From NCBI RefSeq assembly GCF_900115925.1, contig NZ_FOYF01000002.1, forward strand, positions 218,099 to 282,098: a stretch of DNA of 64,000 nt. The letters run 5' to 3'. Below, in pieces: positions 10,284 through 19,626 of this stretch. The stretch's first letter is position 1; every line of letters begins with the position of its first letter. The notes under the pieces were generated by a model that was not told the origin of the DNA, made no database searches, and saw only the letters and a program-made list of their open reading frames with translations. Both the position numbers and the translations under genes were made by a program. This DNA is from Bacillus sp. cl95. GTDB lineage: Bacteria; Bacillota; Bacilli; Bacillales; Cytobacillaceae.

Positions 10284-10292
10284 CATTCAAAA

Positions 10293-10335
10293 GCTCCGGT
10301 GTGCTATTTTTTGAATGGCGCGCTGGAGTTTCTGT
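10293..10335 (+). terminator. Rho-independent terminator after lonB
   Basis: CTCCGGTGTGC pairs with GCGCGCTGGAG (two G-T pairs) with a long loop, then TTTCTGT. Confidence 0.65.
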
Positions 10336-10340
10336 ATTTA

Positions 10341-10369
10341 TAGACACTTTTTCACAAATAAGATAGAAT
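10341..10369 (+). promoter_or_regulatory. sigma-A promoter of lonA
   Basis: TAGACA at 10341-10346, 17 bases, TAGAAT at 10364-10369; five of six matches in each box. Confidence 0.75.
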
Positions 10370-10426
10370 TGTACAAAGACTCTTCTTGTTGTCCTATAAA
10401 TGAATTGCATTTGGAGGTGCAAGTTT

Positions 10427-12754
10427 ATGACGAATACGAAAGAAATCATCGTCCCCCTCCTGCCGCTTCGAGGTTTGCTTGTTTATCCGACTATGGTGCT
10501 ACATTTGGATGTTGGCCGTGAAAAATCGGTTCAAGCTCTTGAAAAAGCGATGGTAGATGACCATTTAATCTTTTTGACTACTCAAAAGGATATTTCAATA
10601 GACGATCCGACAGAGGATGATTTATATCATATCGGAACGCTCACAAAGGTTAAGCAGATGCTTAAGCTTCCGAATGGAACGATCCGTGTTCTTGTTGAAG
10701 GCTTAAACCGTGCTAAGATTACTACCTTTTATGACGAGGAAGATTTCTATACAGTCAGTATTCAAGCTCATGAAGAAAGCGATGAGAAGGATGTTGAAGA
10801 CCAAGCCTTGATGAGAACGATGCTTGATTATTTTGAACAGTACATAAAGCTTTCGAAAAAAATCTCTGCAGAAACCTATTCATCAGTTTCTGACATCGAA
10901 GAACCAGGCAGAATGGCGGATATTATTTCATCTCACTTGCCATTAAAGTTGAAAGAAAAGCAAGAAATTCTTGAAACGTACAATGTAAAAGAGCGCATGC
11001 AACGCGTCATTGATATCATTCATAATGAAAAAGAAGTCCTCAATCTTGAAAAGAAGATTGGTCAGCGTGTCAAAAAGTCAATGGAGCGAACGCAAAAGGA
11101 ATATTATTTGCGTGAGCAAATGAAGGCGATCCAGAAGGAACTTGGAGACAAAGAAGGAAAAACGGGTGAAATTGCTGAACTCACTGACAAGATTGAACTA
11201 GCAGGCATGCCTGATCATGTAAAGGAAACGGCATTCAAAGAATTGGATCGTTATGAAAAGGTACCGTCCAGTTCTGCTGAGAGTGCGGTCATCCGTAATT
11301 ATATTGAATGGCTGTTGTCAATTCCTTGGAATAAGAAGACAGATGATAACCTCGATATTCGCAGAGCTGAGAAAGTACTGAATCAAGATCATTACGGACT
11401 TGAAAAAGTAAAAGAACGTGTTCTTGAATATTTAGCGGTTCAAAAATTGACGAATTCTCTAAGAGGGCCAATTCTTTGTCTTGCTGGACCTCCAGGGGTA
11501 GGGAAAACGAGCTTAGCCCGTTCGATTGCATCGTCCTTGAACCGAAACTTTGTGAGAATTTCTCTCGGTGGTGTGAGGGATGAATCTGAAATTCGTGGTC
11601 ATCGCCGTACATATGTCGGAGCAATGCCCGGCAGAATCATTCAAGGGATGAAAAAGGCTGGTACGATTAACCCCGTGTTCCTATTGGATGAGATTGATAA
11701 GATGGCAAGTGATTTCCGCGGAGATCCTTCGGCGGCAATGCTGGAAGTACTTGATCCCGAGCAAAATCATAGCTTTAGTGACCATTACATTGAAGAAACA
11801 TACGATTTATCAAAGGTAATGTTTATTGCTACAGCTAATAACCTGTCAACCATTCCAGGCCCTTTAAGGGACCGCATGGAAATCATTACGATTGCGGGTT
11901 ACACTGAGCTTGAGAAAGTTCATATTACGAAAGATCATTTGCTTCCAAAACAAATAAGTGAAAATGGATTGTCTAAAGGTACATTGCAAGTCAGGGACGA
12001 TGCCATTCTAAAAATTGTCCGCTATTACACTCGTGAATCTGGTGTACGTAGTCTAGAAAGACAAATGGCAACGATTTGCAGAAAGACAGCCAAAATCATT
12101 GTTTCAGGTGAAAAGAAAAAGGTCGTCATTACTGAAAAGAATGTCGAGGAATTCCTAGGAAAACCTCAATTCAGATACGGTCAAGCGGAACTTGAAGACC
12201 AAGTCGGTGTAGCAACTGGTTTGGCTTATACAACGGTTGGCGGAGATACCCTTCAGATTGAAGTGTCCCTATCACCTGGAAAAGGCAAGCTGGTTTTAAC
12301 AGGTAAACTAGGTGATGTCATGAAGGAGTCAGCGCAAGCTGCTTTTAGCTATATTCGTTCTAAAACGAAAGAACTGGGTATCGATGATAACTTCCATGAG
12401 AAGCATGATATCCATATCCATGTTCCCGAAGGTGCCGTTCCTAAAGATGGTCCTTCCGCCGGAATCACAATGGCGACAGCCCTTGTGTCCGCCTTAACTG
12501 GAAAGCCAATCCGCAAGGAAGTTGGAATGACCGGTGAGATTACTTTGCGCGGAAGAGTGCTGCCGATTGGCGGTTTGAAAGAAAAATCACTGAGCGCACA
12601 TCGTGCAGGTTTGAAGAAAATCATCCTGCCAAGAGATAACGAAAAGGATATTGATGATATCCCGGAAAGCGTTCGAAATGAAATGGAGTTTGTTTTAGTG
12701 TCACATGTAGATGAAGTATTGAAACACGCCCTTGTTGGTGGTGAAGAGCAATGA
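10427..12754 (+). CDS. lonA: ATP-dependent protease La, LonA
   Basis: Soluble hexameric AAA+ serine protease that degrades misfolded and regulatory proteins. The 775-residue product has the N-terminal substrate-binding LAN domain ([16 protein letters not shown]), a coiled-coil linker (about 190-250), and the AAA+ module with Walker [10 protein letters not shown] near 355 and Walker [10 protein letters not shown] near 418. The C-terminal protease has the catalytic serine in KDGPSAGI (about residue 680) and the lysine in the following [13 protein letters not shown] block. The start at 10427 follows TTGGAGGTG; an in-frame ATG at 10400 is not preceded by a ribosome site. Its last four bases overlap the start of engB (ATGA). 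Confidence 0.97.
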   Translation: MTNTKEIIVPLLPLRGLLVYPTMVLHLDVGREKSVQALEKAMVDDHLIFLTTQKDISIDDPTEDDLYHIGTLTKVKQMLKLPNGTIRVLVEGLNRAKITTFYDEEDFYTVSIQAHEESDEKDVEDQALMRTMLDYFEQYIKLSKKISAETYSSVSDIEEPGRMADIISSHLPLKLKEKQEILETYNVKERMQRVIDIIHNEKEVLNLEKKIGQRVKKSMERTQKEYYLREQMKAIQKELGDKEGKTGEIAELTDKIELAGMPDHVKETAFKELDRYEKVPSSSAESAVIRNYIEWLLSIPWNKKTDDNLDIRRAEKVLNQDHYGLEKVKERVLEYLAVQKLTNSLRGPILCLAGPPGVGKTSLARSIASSLNRNFVRISLGGVRDESEIRGHRRTYVGAMPGRIIQGMKKAGTINPVFLLDEIDKMASDFRGDPSAAMLEVLDPEQNHSFSDHYIEETYDLSKVMFIATANNLSTIPGPLRDRMEIITIAGYTELEKVHITKDHLLPKQISENGLSKGTLQVRDDAILKIVRYYTRESGVRSLERQMATICRKTAKIIVSGEKKKVVITEKNVEEFLGKPQFRYGQAELEDQVGVATGLAYTTVGGDTLQIEVSLSPGKGKLVLTGKLGDVMKESAQAAFSYIRSKTKELGIDDNFHEKHDIHIHVPEGAVPKDGPSAGITMATALVSALTGKPIRKEVGMTGEITLRGRVLPIGGLKEKSLSAHRAGLKKIILPRDNEKDIDDIPESVRNEMEFVLVSHVDEVLKHALVGGEEQ

Positions 12755-13335
12755 AGGTAACAAGTTCAGAGATTGTCATTAGTGCGGTTAGACCAGCACA
12801 ATACCCTGAAACCGATTTTCCAGAGTTCGCCTTAGCAGGTCGCTCTAACGTTGGAAAATCATCATTTATCAATAAAATCTTAAATAGAAAGGCGCTTGCC
12901 AGAATTTCCTCTAAACCAGGAAAAACGCAAACGCTCAACTTCTATCTTATCAATGAAAATATTCACTTTGTGGATGTTCCTGGTTACGGATATGCGAAAG
13001 TGTCCAAGAAGGAACGTGAAGCATGGGGGAAAATGATTGAAACGTACTTCACAACAAGGGAGCAGCTTCTAGCTGTCGTATTGATTGTAGATTTACGACA
13101 TCCGCCTACGAAAGACGATATCATGATGTATGATTTCCTTAAGCATCATGGAATTCCTTGCATTATTATTGCTACCAAAGCCGATAAAATCCCTAGAGGG
13201 AAATGGCAGAAGCATTTGAAAGTAACAAAAGAGACACTTGATCTCGATCCAGATGATCGAATTGTCATTTTCTCTTCTGAAACGGGCGAAGGAAAAGACG
13301 AAGTTTGGTCTGTTTTGAAGAGTTTTATGAAGTAA
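12751..13335 (+). CDS. ysxC: ribosome-biogenesis GTP-binding protein YsxC/EngB
   Basis: Essential GTPase that assists assembly of the 50S subunit. The G motifs are in order: G1 [10 protein letters not shown] (about residues 29-38), G2 [10 protein letters not shown]3 DVPGYGYA (about 75-82), G4 TKAD near 142-145 and G5 SSETG. The 194-residue length is standard for the family. It starts inside the lonA stop (ATGA overlap), using GGTGGTGAAGAG in the lonA end as ribosome site, so it is translationally coupled. Confidence 0.96.
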   Translation: MKVTSSEIVISAVRPAQYPETDFPEFALAGRSNVGKSSFINKILNRKALARISSKPGKTQTLNFYLINENIHFVDVPGYGYAKVSKKEREAWGKMIETYFTTREQLLAVVLIVDLRHPPTKDDIMMYDFLKHHGIPCIIIATKADKIPRGKWQKHLKVTKETLDLDPDDRIVIFSSETGEGKDEVWSVLKSFMK

Positions 13336-13339
13336 GTGG

Positions 13340-13370
13340 AAAAGGAGCCTAATTTGGGCTCCTTTTCTTT
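13340..13370 (+). terminator. Rho-independent terminator of lonA-ysxC
   Basis: AAAGGAGCC / GGGCTCCTTT with loop TAATTT and a T-rich tail. Confidence 0.92.
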
Positions 13371-13433
13371 TATCAGGTTTCGCTCTGCAAGATGTTTGAA
13401 GGATTGTGTTAACAATTCGGTTATTTAGTGAAA

Positions 13434-13617
13434 GGCAGTGTAAAAGCTCAGTATTGTTTCTTGAATTATGTTGATTGGAGTGGAAGGCGCTTGACTCCTT
13501 GGGGATTAGCGTTACAGGCGAGACCCCGCAGGAGCGAAAGCGACGAGGAGGCTCGGCGAACGCCCCCAGGAAAGCAAGTGACTGGAACGGAAATCAAAAG
13601 ACATGTTTAACAGAGCC
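13434..13617 (+). mobile_element. MITE-like element with 8-bp target duplication, copy 1
   Basis: A 184-bp non-coding element lying between convergent genes. It begins GGCAGTGTAAAA and ends TTTAACAGAGCC, which are imperfect inverted repeats of each other. It is flanked on both sides by the identical octamer TAGTGAAA (13426-13433 and 13618-13625). Inside is a long imperfect inverted repeat: TTGATTGGAG...CTTGACTCC on the left, CAAGTGACTGGAACGG...ATCAA on the right. The centre is GC-rich, including GAGACCCCGCAGGAGCG and GACGAGGAGGCTCGGCG. This core matches an intergenic repeat I know to be widespread in Bacillaceae. It encodes no transposase. The reading frames crossing it have no ribosome sites and are not genes. 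Confidence 0.85.
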
Positions 13618-13689
13618 TAGTGAAAAAATCAAATTCATTATGGAGCTAGAATACTGGTGTAACCTAAAATTTTCCTTTTACATTTCAAT

Positions 13690-13780
13690 CTTGCAAAACG
13701 GAAACAGATTCTTGCGAAAAAGGACCGTAATCTTGCGGAAGTCGGACGTATTCTTGCGATACGTGACAATCTTGCGAAAA
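13690..13780. repeat. 21-bp periodic CTTGCG repeat, five units
   Basis: Five occurrences of a (A/T)ATCTTGC(G/A)-type core start at CTTGC 13690, 13711, 13732, 13753 and 13771, giving spacings of 21, 21, 21 and 18 bases. The bases between the cores vary. The region is non-coding and lies between convergent genes. Confidence 0.8.
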
Positions 13781-13811
13781 TCAAAAAAACAGTGAATCGT
13801 CCAATATCCAG

Positions 13812-13845
13812 ACAAAAGAGCCAGCATATTAATGATGCTGGCTCT
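13812..13845 (-). terminator. Rho-independent terminator of the ysxD-like gene
   Basis: AGAGCCAGCAT / ATGCTGGCTCT perfect stem with a short AT loop. On the minus strand it is followed by TTTTGTC, just downstream of the minus-strand gene. Confidence 0.85.
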
Positions 13846-13865
13846 AAGGTTACAGTCTAAAATAG

Positions 13866-14351
13866 TTATTTTTTCTTTATGAATAACAGATAAACACCAA
13901 CCAAAATCAGAACGGCAGGCCAAAACTTCCAAACGAGATTTACATTCGATTCTAGAACACCAAACCAATTAGCCATCTTGTCATAAAATAGCAGTAAAAT
14001 GGCCAATACTAGGAAAAGAATACCTTGTAGAAATCCGTTCCCAGTTTTCTGGTGTCTTAAAAAGAAGCCAAGTGCAATGATGAGGATGAAAGTACCAATG
14101 TGATCAGGCCAAATTTCAAAACGGTTTACAACGTGAAAATGAACACCAAACCCAAGCAAAATGACACCTGGCAGGATCGCCTCATAATCTTTGCCTAAGT
14201 ATCCTTGTCCTAAAAAAGCGAGACCAACTATGATCAATAGGGTAGGCCACGTATAGAACTGTTGGAAAATCGTTATGCCGGATTGCTGTAGAAAAAAGTA
14301 AGCTCCAAATCCAATAAGAGTAATTCCAGGGAAAAATTTTTGGTTTTTCAT
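13866..14351 (-). CDS. ysxD: small multi-spanning membrane protein, YsxD-like
   Basis: 161-residue integral membrane protein of unknown function. It reads as about eight short hydrophobic segments, several beginning with a GI-LIGFG-type turn: FFPGITLIGFGAYFFL, WPTLLIIVGLAFLGQGYL, ILPGVILLGFG and WPAVLILVGVYLLF. That pattern is typical of the LiaI/LiaF-type (DUF5668) membrane module. It ends in a lysine tail (FIKKK). Size and position between ysxC and hemA match B. subtilis YsxD, though here it is transcribed toward ysxC. The ATG at 14351 is chosen because it follows GGAAGTGGTG; a GTG at 14363 is an alternative. Confidence 0.7.
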   Translation of the reverse strand: MKNQKFFPGITLIGFGAYFFLQQSGITIFQQFYTWPTLLIIVGLAFLGQGYLGKDYEAILPGVILLGFGVHFHVVNRFEIWPDHIGTFILIIALGFFLRHQKTGNGFLQGILFLVLAILLLFYDKMANWFGVLESNVNLVWKFWPAVLILVGVYLLFIKKK

Positions 14352-14577
14352 GAAAAACACCACTTCCAGTAAGGTTCACTTGAATCTATCTAAAATTTTT
14401 GGTACTGTACATAGGGAAGTAATTGTCGATAAATGCGAAAATGGGACTAGTTCTATCGTCTATATCGCATTCTATCATATGTAAATAAAAATGAGCGATA
14501 AACTCGCTTTTGCTAAATATATTATCACATGTTTCGTTTTCTGTTCACATTTTTTGGGCAAAAAGATAATGAAGCCA

Positions 14578-14586
14578 TGATATAAT
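14578..14586 (+). promoter_or_regulatory. extended -10 promoter of the hem operon
   Basis: TGA followed by a perfect TATAAT at 14581-14586, 39 bases before hemA. No -35 hexamer at standard spacing is evident, so it relies on the TGn extension. I looked for a PerR box nearby and found no convincing one. Confidence 0.65.
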
Positions 14587-14624
14587 AGCTATGCAATTTT
14601 TAATTAAGGGGTGTAACTTTAAAA

Positions 14625-15971
14625 ATGCATATATTAGTGGTCGGTCTTAACTATAAAACTGCCCCTGTCGAAATCCGCGAACGGCTGACATTTGATCCCT
14701 CACAACTAGGGGATGCAATGCAGAAGCTGCAATCGAAAAAAAGCATACTTGAAAATGTGATTATTTCTACTTGTAACCGCACGGAAATCTATGCAGTTGT
14801 AGACCAGTTGCATACTGGTCGTTACTATATAAAAGAATTTCTATCTGAATGGTTTGATTTAGAACAAACAGATTTTTCTCCTTTCCTATTCATTTATGAA
14901 GAGGATGGTGCAATCGAACACTTATTCAATGTATCTTGCGGACTGAACTCAATGATTCTAGGTGAAACGCAAATTCTTGGTCAAGTTCGTTCAAGCTTCT
15001 TGTTAGGACAAGAGAAGAAAACAACAGGAACAGTATTTAACCACCTTTTCAAGCAAGCCATCACGTTGGCAAAGCGCGGCCATTCCGAAACAGATATCGG
15101 TGCAAATGCCGTTTCGGTAAGTTATGCTGCCGTCGAATTGGCAAAGAAAATTTTTGGTTCGCTCGAGAAGAAGCATGTCCTTATTCTCGGTGCAGGGAAA
15201 ATGGGTGAATTAGCAATCCAGAACCTTCACAGCAATGGTGCTAAAAAAGTGACGGTCATAAACCGTACTTTTGAAAAAGCTCATGGTCTTGCTTCTCGTT
15301 TTGGAGGACAAGCAAAAACATTGGAAGAGTTACAGTGTGCGCTGATCGAAGCCGATATCCTCATTAGTTCTACTGGTGCAAATGGATTCGTCATTACTAA
15401 GGAAATGGTGCAAAATGTCGATAAATTGAGAAAAGGCAAGCCTCTTTTCATGGTCGATATTGCCGTACCGCGTGACTTAGATCCAAAACTTGCAGATTTA
15501 GAGAATGTCTTTTTATATGATATTGATGATCTTGAGGGTATTGTTCAAGCAAACCTTCAGGAACGAAAAAAGGCTGCTGCAAAAATCAGCTTAATGATAG
15601 AAGCGGAGATTGTAGAATTTAAGCAATGGTTGGGTATGCTGGGAGTAGTCCCTGTTATTTCTGCGCTTAGAGAAAAAGCCCTTGCCATCCAAGCAGAGAC
15701 GATGGAAAGTATCGAGAGAAAGTTAGGGCATCTGAGTGATCGTGATATGAAGCTCTTAAACAAGCACACGAAAAGTATCATCAATCAGATGTTAAAAGAT
15801 CCTATCCTTCAGGCAAAAGAATTGGCTGCCCGTCCGGACGCTGATCAGGCTTTGGACTTATTTGTAAATATCTTTAATATTAAAGAACTTGTTGAAGCTC
15901 AACAAGAATCGAAAGCGGCCGAAACCAAAAAGGAATTGGTTCCATCAAGACAGGCTTCCTTTCAGTCATAA
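14625..15971 (+). CDS. hemA: glutamyl-tRNA reductase
   Basis: First committed step of C5-pathway tetrapyrrole synthesis: NADPH-dependent reduction of glutamyl-tRNA to glutamate-1-semialdehyde. The 448-residue protein shows the catalytic cysteine in [10 protein letters not shown] (about residue 50), the [17 protein letters not shown] block, the NADPH-binding GAGKMGELA near 189-197, and a C-terminal helical dimerisation domain. It opens the six-gene operon hemA-hemX-hemC-hemD-hemB-hemL. In B. subtilis HemX limits the level of HemA, and both are here adjacent. Confidence 0.97.
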   Translation: MHILVVGLNYKTAPVEIRERLTFDPSQLGDAMQKLQSKKSILENVIISTCNRTEIYAVVDQLHTGRYYIKEFLSEWFDLEQTDFSPFLFIYEEDGAIEHLFNVSCGLNSMILGETQILGQVRSSFLLGQEKKTTGTVFNHLFKQAITLAKRGHSETDIGANAVSVSYAAVELAKKIFGSLEKKHVLILGAGKMGELAIQNLHSNGAKKVTVINRTFEKAHGLASRFGGQAKTLEELQCALIEADILISSTGANGFVITKEMVQNVDKLRKGKPLFMVDIAVPRDLDPKLADLENVFLYDIDDLEGIVQANLQERKKAAAKISLMIEAEIVEFKQWLGMLGVVPVISALREKALAIQAETMESIERKLGHLSDRDMKLLNKHTKSIINQMLKDPILQAKELAARPDADQALDLFVNIFNIKELVEAQQESKAAETKKELVPSRQASFQS

Positions 15972-15985
15972 GAGGGGTTCTGGCT

Positions 15986-16819
15986 ATGTTCGATATATAT
16001 ATGACGCGGTTGCACGAACTCACCGTTGTTCTGTATGCCTTAAGCGTCCTTCTATATTTTATTGATTTCCTACAGCATAACCGGAAGGTAAACCAAACTG
16101 CCTTCTGGTTACTTGCATTTGTATGGGTTTTACAAACGGTATTTTTATTTCTTTATATGATGAAAACAGGACGTTTCCCGGTACTTACCATTTTTGAGGG
16201 ATTATACTTCTACGCCTGGATATTGGTGACTCTTTCACTCGGCATCAATCGATTGATGAGGGTTGACTTCTTTGTTTTCTTTACCAATATTCTCGGCTTT
16301 ATCGTAATGGCCATCCATACGTTTGCTCCCATGCAATTCGAAGAAAACGTGATGGGGGAACAGGTTGTTTCAGAATTACTATTGATACATATAACTATCG
16401 CCATATTGTCCTATGGGGCTTTCTCGCTGTCCTGCGTTTTTTCATTGCTATATTTAATCCAGTACGATTCATTGAAGCGTAAAAAATGGGGAGCAAGGCT
16501 TTGGCGTATCACCGATCTTACCAAGCTTGATCATATGTCCTACGTATTAAACTTAATCGGTGTTCCTATGCTTATACTGAGTTTGATTTTGGGCTTGCAA
16601 TGGGCTTTCCTGAAGCTCAACGGCATGCCGTGGTACGATATTAAGATTATCGGCTCTTTCATCGTTTTAACCGCTTACAGCCTTTATTTATATTTGAGGA
16701 TTAGCAAAGGTTTATCAGGAAAATCCTTAGCGCTATGGAATGCAGCTTCATTTCTAATCGTTTTAATAAACTTCTTTTTATTTGGACAATTATCGTCCTT
16801 CCATTTCTGGTATAGGTAA
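15986..16819 (+). CDS. hemX: HemX, CcsA-type membrane protein of the hem operon
   Basis: 277-residue membrane protein with about eight transmembrane segments. It resembles the cytochrome c assembly protein family (CcsA/CcmC), including a WGxRLWRITDLTKLDH-type loop in place of the tryptophan-rich motif. In B. subtilis HemX lowers the amount of HemA by a post-translational route. It starts 14 bases after hemA behind AGAGGGG and lies 20 bases before hemC. Confidence 0.9.
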   Translation: MFDIYMTRLHELTVVLYALSVLLYFIDFLQHNRKVNQTAFWLLAFVWVLQTVFLFLYMMKTGRFPVLTIFEGLYFYAWILVTLSLGINRLMRVDFFVFFTNILGFIVMAIHTFAPMQFEENVMGEQVVSELLLIHITIAILSYGAFSLSCVFSLLYLIQYDSLKRKKWGARLWRITDLTKLDHMSYVLNLIGVPMLILSLILGLQWAFLKLNGMPWYDIKIIGSFIVLTAYSLYLYLRISKGLSGKSLALWNAASFLIVLINFFLFGQLSSFHFWYR

Positions 16820-16839
16820 AATTAGGAGGCTCATAAATC

Positions 16840-17772
16840 ATGAGAAAAATCATTGTTGGTTCCCGCAGAAGCAAACTGGCCATTACACAAACAAACTGGG
16901 TCATTGACCAATTAAAGAAGCTTGGAGCGCCATTCGAGTTCGAAGTAAAGGAAATTGTAACAAAAGGTGACCGTATCCTTGATGTCACTCTTTCTAAAGT
17001 GGGCGGTAAAGGGTTATTCGTAAAAGAAATTGAGCAAGCAATGCTTGATAAAGAAATTGACATGGCTGTCCACAGCATGAAGGATATGCCGGCTGTATTG
17101 CCAGAAGGGTTGACAATTGGTTGCATTCCTAAAAGGGAAGATCATAGAGATGCACTTATTTCGAAAGGGCATGTTCCACTTGACCAATTGAAGCAAGGTG
17201 CAACGATTGGTACGAGCAGTCTACGACGCAGCGCGCAGCTTCTTGTAAAAAGACCAGACCTGAATATTAAGTGGATTCGCGGGAATGTTGATACTCGTTT
17301 AGAAAAACTTGAAAACGAAGATTACGATGCCATCATTTTGGCTGCTGCTGGATTATCACGTTTAGGTTGGACAAGTGATACCGTGACTGAATTTTTGAGT
17401 GATGAAGTTTGTGTTCCGGCGGTCGGGCAAGGTGCCTTATCTATTGAATGCCGTGAAGACGATCATGAACTGCTTGCTCTTTTTGAAAAATTCACATGTG
17501 AAAATACAAATCGTGCAGTGAGAGCTGAACGTGCGTTCCTTGATAAGATGGAAGGCGGATGTCAAGTTCCAATTGCCGGCTATGCATACATCAACGAACA
17601 AGATGACATTGTCTTGACTGCATTGGTTGCTGCCCCAGATGGTTCTGTCGTCTATAAAGAACAATTGACAGGAAAAGACCCAATTGAGCTCGGCATAAAA
17701 GCAGCTGACAGCCTGATTGAAAAAGGCGGAAAAGAACTGATTGAAAAGGTAAAGCAGGAGCTTGAGGGGTAA
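16840..17772 (+). CDS. hemC: hydroxymethylbilane synthase (porphobilinogen deaminase)
   Basis: Polymerises four porphobilinogens to hydroxymethylbilane on a covalently bound dipyrromethane cofactor. It shows [13 protein letters not shown] at the N-terminus, [11 protein letters not shown], the HSMKDMP loop (about residues 75-81), [10 protein letters not shown], and the cofactor cysteine in [13 protein letters not shown] (about residue 241). The 310-residue length is standard. The ribosome site is TAGGAGG. Its stop overlaps the hemD start by one base (TAATG). Confidence 0.97.
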   Translation: MRKIIVGSRRSKLAITQTNWVIDQLKKLGAPFEFEVKEIVTKGDRILDVTLSKVGGKGLFVKEIEQAMLDKEIDMAVHSMKDMPAVLPEGLTIGCIPKREDHRDALISKGHVPLDQLKQGATIGTSSLRRSAQLLVKRPDLNIKWIRGNVDTRLEKLENEDYDAIILAAAGLSRLGWTSDTVTEFLSDEVCVPAVGQGALSIECREDDHELLALFEKFTCENTNRAVRAERAFLDKMEGGCQVPIAGYAYINEQDDIVLTALVAAPDGSVVYKEQLTGKDPIELGIKAADSLIEKGGKELIEKVKQELEG

Positions 17773-18545
17773 TGGAAAAGGAACTTCCTTTGCTTGAAAA
17801 AAGGATTCTCATTCCACGAGGGAAGCAACAAGCAAATTCCTTTTCAAAGTTAGTCGAGAAGTTTGGAGGGATTCCTGTAGAAATCCCTCTTCTCGCTTTT
17901 CGCCCTATTGAACAGAACGACAGTATACATAAAGCTATACAAAAGTTACCGACGTATAATTGGTTGGTTTTTACCAGTAATGTAACGGTTGAAACATTCT
18001 TCTCACTTCTTAATCATCCATCACTGCCAGAAAATATAAAAATAGCAGTGATAGGTGAGCGGACAAAGAAAGTACTTCTTTCAAAAGGAATAGTGGTAGA
18101 TTTCGTTCCGAAAGAGTATGTAGCGGAAGCTTTTGTGGAAGCATTTTTAACTGAAGTACATCCAGGAGACCGCGTCCTGATTCCTAAGGGGAATTTGGCG
18201 AGGGATTATATTGCGGAGGCACTTAGGCAGCAGGGAGCAACTGTTGACGAAGTAATTGTTTATGAGACGTACCTTCCAGACGAAAGCAAGAAGCTACTTG
18301 CTGAGAGTTTAGAGGCTAGGAAATTGGATGTGCTTCTTTTTACTAGCCCTTCCACTATCGATCATTTTATGGAAGTTGTCGAGCAGCATCAACTGCATGA
18401 TAAACTTCAAGAATGTATAATAGGTTGTATAGGGCCTGTCACCCATGACAGAATCACTTCACACAATTTGAACGTACATATAATGCCCGAAAAGTATACA
18501 GTAGAAGACTTAGTAGATAGTACGGTTTCTTTTTTTGAAAAATAG
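17772..18545 (+). CDS. hemD: uroporphyrinogen-III synthase
   Basis: Cyclises hydroxymethylbilane with inversion of ring D. The family is poorly conserved. The identification rests on the two-domain pattern (N-terminal RILIPRGKQQ and PLLAFRPI, the WLVFTSNVTVETFF hinge, LLFTSPSTIDHF in the second domain, and GPVTHDRI near the end) and on its place between hemC and hemB. 257 residues. It starts within the hemC stop codon, so the two are translationally coupled. Confidence 0.92.
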   Translation: MEKELPLLEKRILIPRGKQQANSFSKLVEKFGGIPVEIPLLAFRPIEQNDSIHKAIQKLPTYNWLVFTSNVTVETFFSLLNHPSLPENIKIAVIGERTKKVLLSKGIVVDFVPKEYVAEAFVEAFLTEVHPGDRVLIPKGNLARDYIAEALRQQGATVDEVIVYETYLPDESKKLLAESLEARKLDVLLFTSPSTIDHFMEVVEQHQLHDKLQECIIGCIGPVTHDRITSHNLNVHIMPEKYTVEDLVDSTVSFFEK

Positions 18546-18546
18546 G

Positions 18547-18603
18547 AAAGCAAAAGCATTTCGAAGTTGAAATAGGATTCAGCTTCGAGGCGCTTGCGCT
18601 TTT
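18547..18603 (+). other. imperfect long stem-loop between hemD and hemB
   Basis: Perfect CGAAG / CTTCG inner stem around a 16-base loop. The arms continue outward with interruptions (AAAGC...AAAGC against GCTTGCGCTTT). It lies in the 78-base gap before the hemB ribosome site. It has only four Ts after it, so it is more likely an RNA processing or stability element than a full terminator. Confidence 0.5.
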
Positions 18604-18623
18604 CGATAACGGAGGTTAATAGA

Positions 18624-19598
18624 ATGGAAAAGTTTTCACGTCATCGCAGATTGCGTAGCAGTGCCAATATGAGAGCGCTAGTAAGAGAAAATCACTTACG
18701 AGTAGAAGATTTCATCTACCCTTTATTCATCATTGAGGGAGAAAACGTAAAGAATGAAGTTTCTTCTATGCCAGGAGTATTCCAAATCTCCATGGATTTA
18801 TTACCTGCAGAAATGGAGGAAATAAATTCATTAGGAATTAAATCCGTAATCTTGTTCGGAGTACCAGCCGAAAAGGACGAAACGGGCCAAGGTGCCTACC
18901 ATGACCACGGGATTGTTCAGGAAGCGACACGTGTGATCAAAAAGCTTTATCCTGAGATGATTGTAGTGGCAGATACTTGCTTATGTGAATACACAAGTCA
19001 TGGACATTGTGGAATCGTAGAAGGCGATAAGGTCCTGAACGATCCGACGTTGGATTTGCTTGCGAGAGCGGCTGTCAGCCAAGCGAAAGCAGGTGCTGAT
19101 ATCATTGCTCCATCTAACATGATGGACGGGTTTGTAGCAGCGATTAGAGCGGGATTAGACGAAGCTGGCTTTGAAGATGTTCCGATCATGTCCTATGCTG
19201 TAAAATATTCATCAGCATTTTACGGTCCTTTCCGTGATGCAGCTGATAGCACACCGCAATTTGGTGATCGCAAGACGTATCAAATGGATCCTGCAAACCG
19301 CATCGAAGCAATGAGAGAAGCTGAATCGGACGTGAATGAGGGGGCTGACTTCCTTATTGTTAAGCCTGGTTTACCATATTTGGACATCGTTCGTGATGTT
19401 AAAAATAACTTCCAGCTGCCAGTTGTCATTTACAACGTGAGCGGAGAGTATTCCATGGTCAAAGCGGCTGCGCAAAATGGTTGGATTGACGAACAAAAGA
19501 TCGTGATGGAAATGCTTACTGGCATGAAACGTGCTGGAGCTGATCTAATTATCACTTATTTTGCCAAGGACGCTGCCCGCTGGCTTAAAGAACAATAA
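18624..19598 (+). CDS. hemB: delta-aminolevulinic acid dehydratase (porphobilinogen synthase)
   Basis: Condenses two 5-aminolevulinates to porphobilinogen. The 324-residue protein has the zinc-binding cysteine cluster in [14 protein letters not shown] (about residues 118-131), the Schiff-base lysine in [17 protein letters not shown] and the second active lysine in [12 protein letters not shown]. The start at 18624 follows ACGGAGGTTAATAGA; an in-frame ATG-like start at 18594 lies within the stem-loop and lacks a ribosome site. Confidence 0.97.
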   Translation: MEKFSRHRRLRSSANMRALVRENHLRVEDFIYPLFIIEGENVKNEVSSMPGVFQISMDLLPAEMEEINSLGIKSVILFGVPAEKDETGQGAYHDHGIVQEATRVIKKLYPEMIVVADTCLCEYTSHGHCGIVEGDKVLNDPTLDLLARAAVSQAKAGADIIAPSNMMDGFVAAIRAGLDEAGFEDVPIMSYAVKYSSAFYGPFRDAADSTPQFGDRKTYQMDPANRIEAMREAESDVNEGADFLIVKPGLPYLDIVRDVKNNFQLPVVIYNVSGEYSMVKAAAQNGWIDEQKIVMEMLTGMKRAGADLIITYFAKDAARWLKEQ

Positions 19599-19626
19599 TC
19601 ATATTCTTCCGAAAAGAGGGAATGGA

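Noticed and set aside
13690..13780. Possible CRISPR array
   Set aside because: The repeated word is only about 8-10 bases and the period is 21 bp, far shorter than any repeat-spacer unit; there are no cas genes.
13428..13795. Open frames across 13428-13610 and 13475-13795 that could look like small proteins
   Set aside because: They run through the MITE and the 21-bp repeat array, have no ribosome site, and have a composition unlike neighbouring genes.
14440..14600. PerR box before hemA
   Set aside because: The hem operon is PerR-linked in B. subtilis, but no sequence here fits the TTATAAT-x-ATTATAA palindrome well enough.
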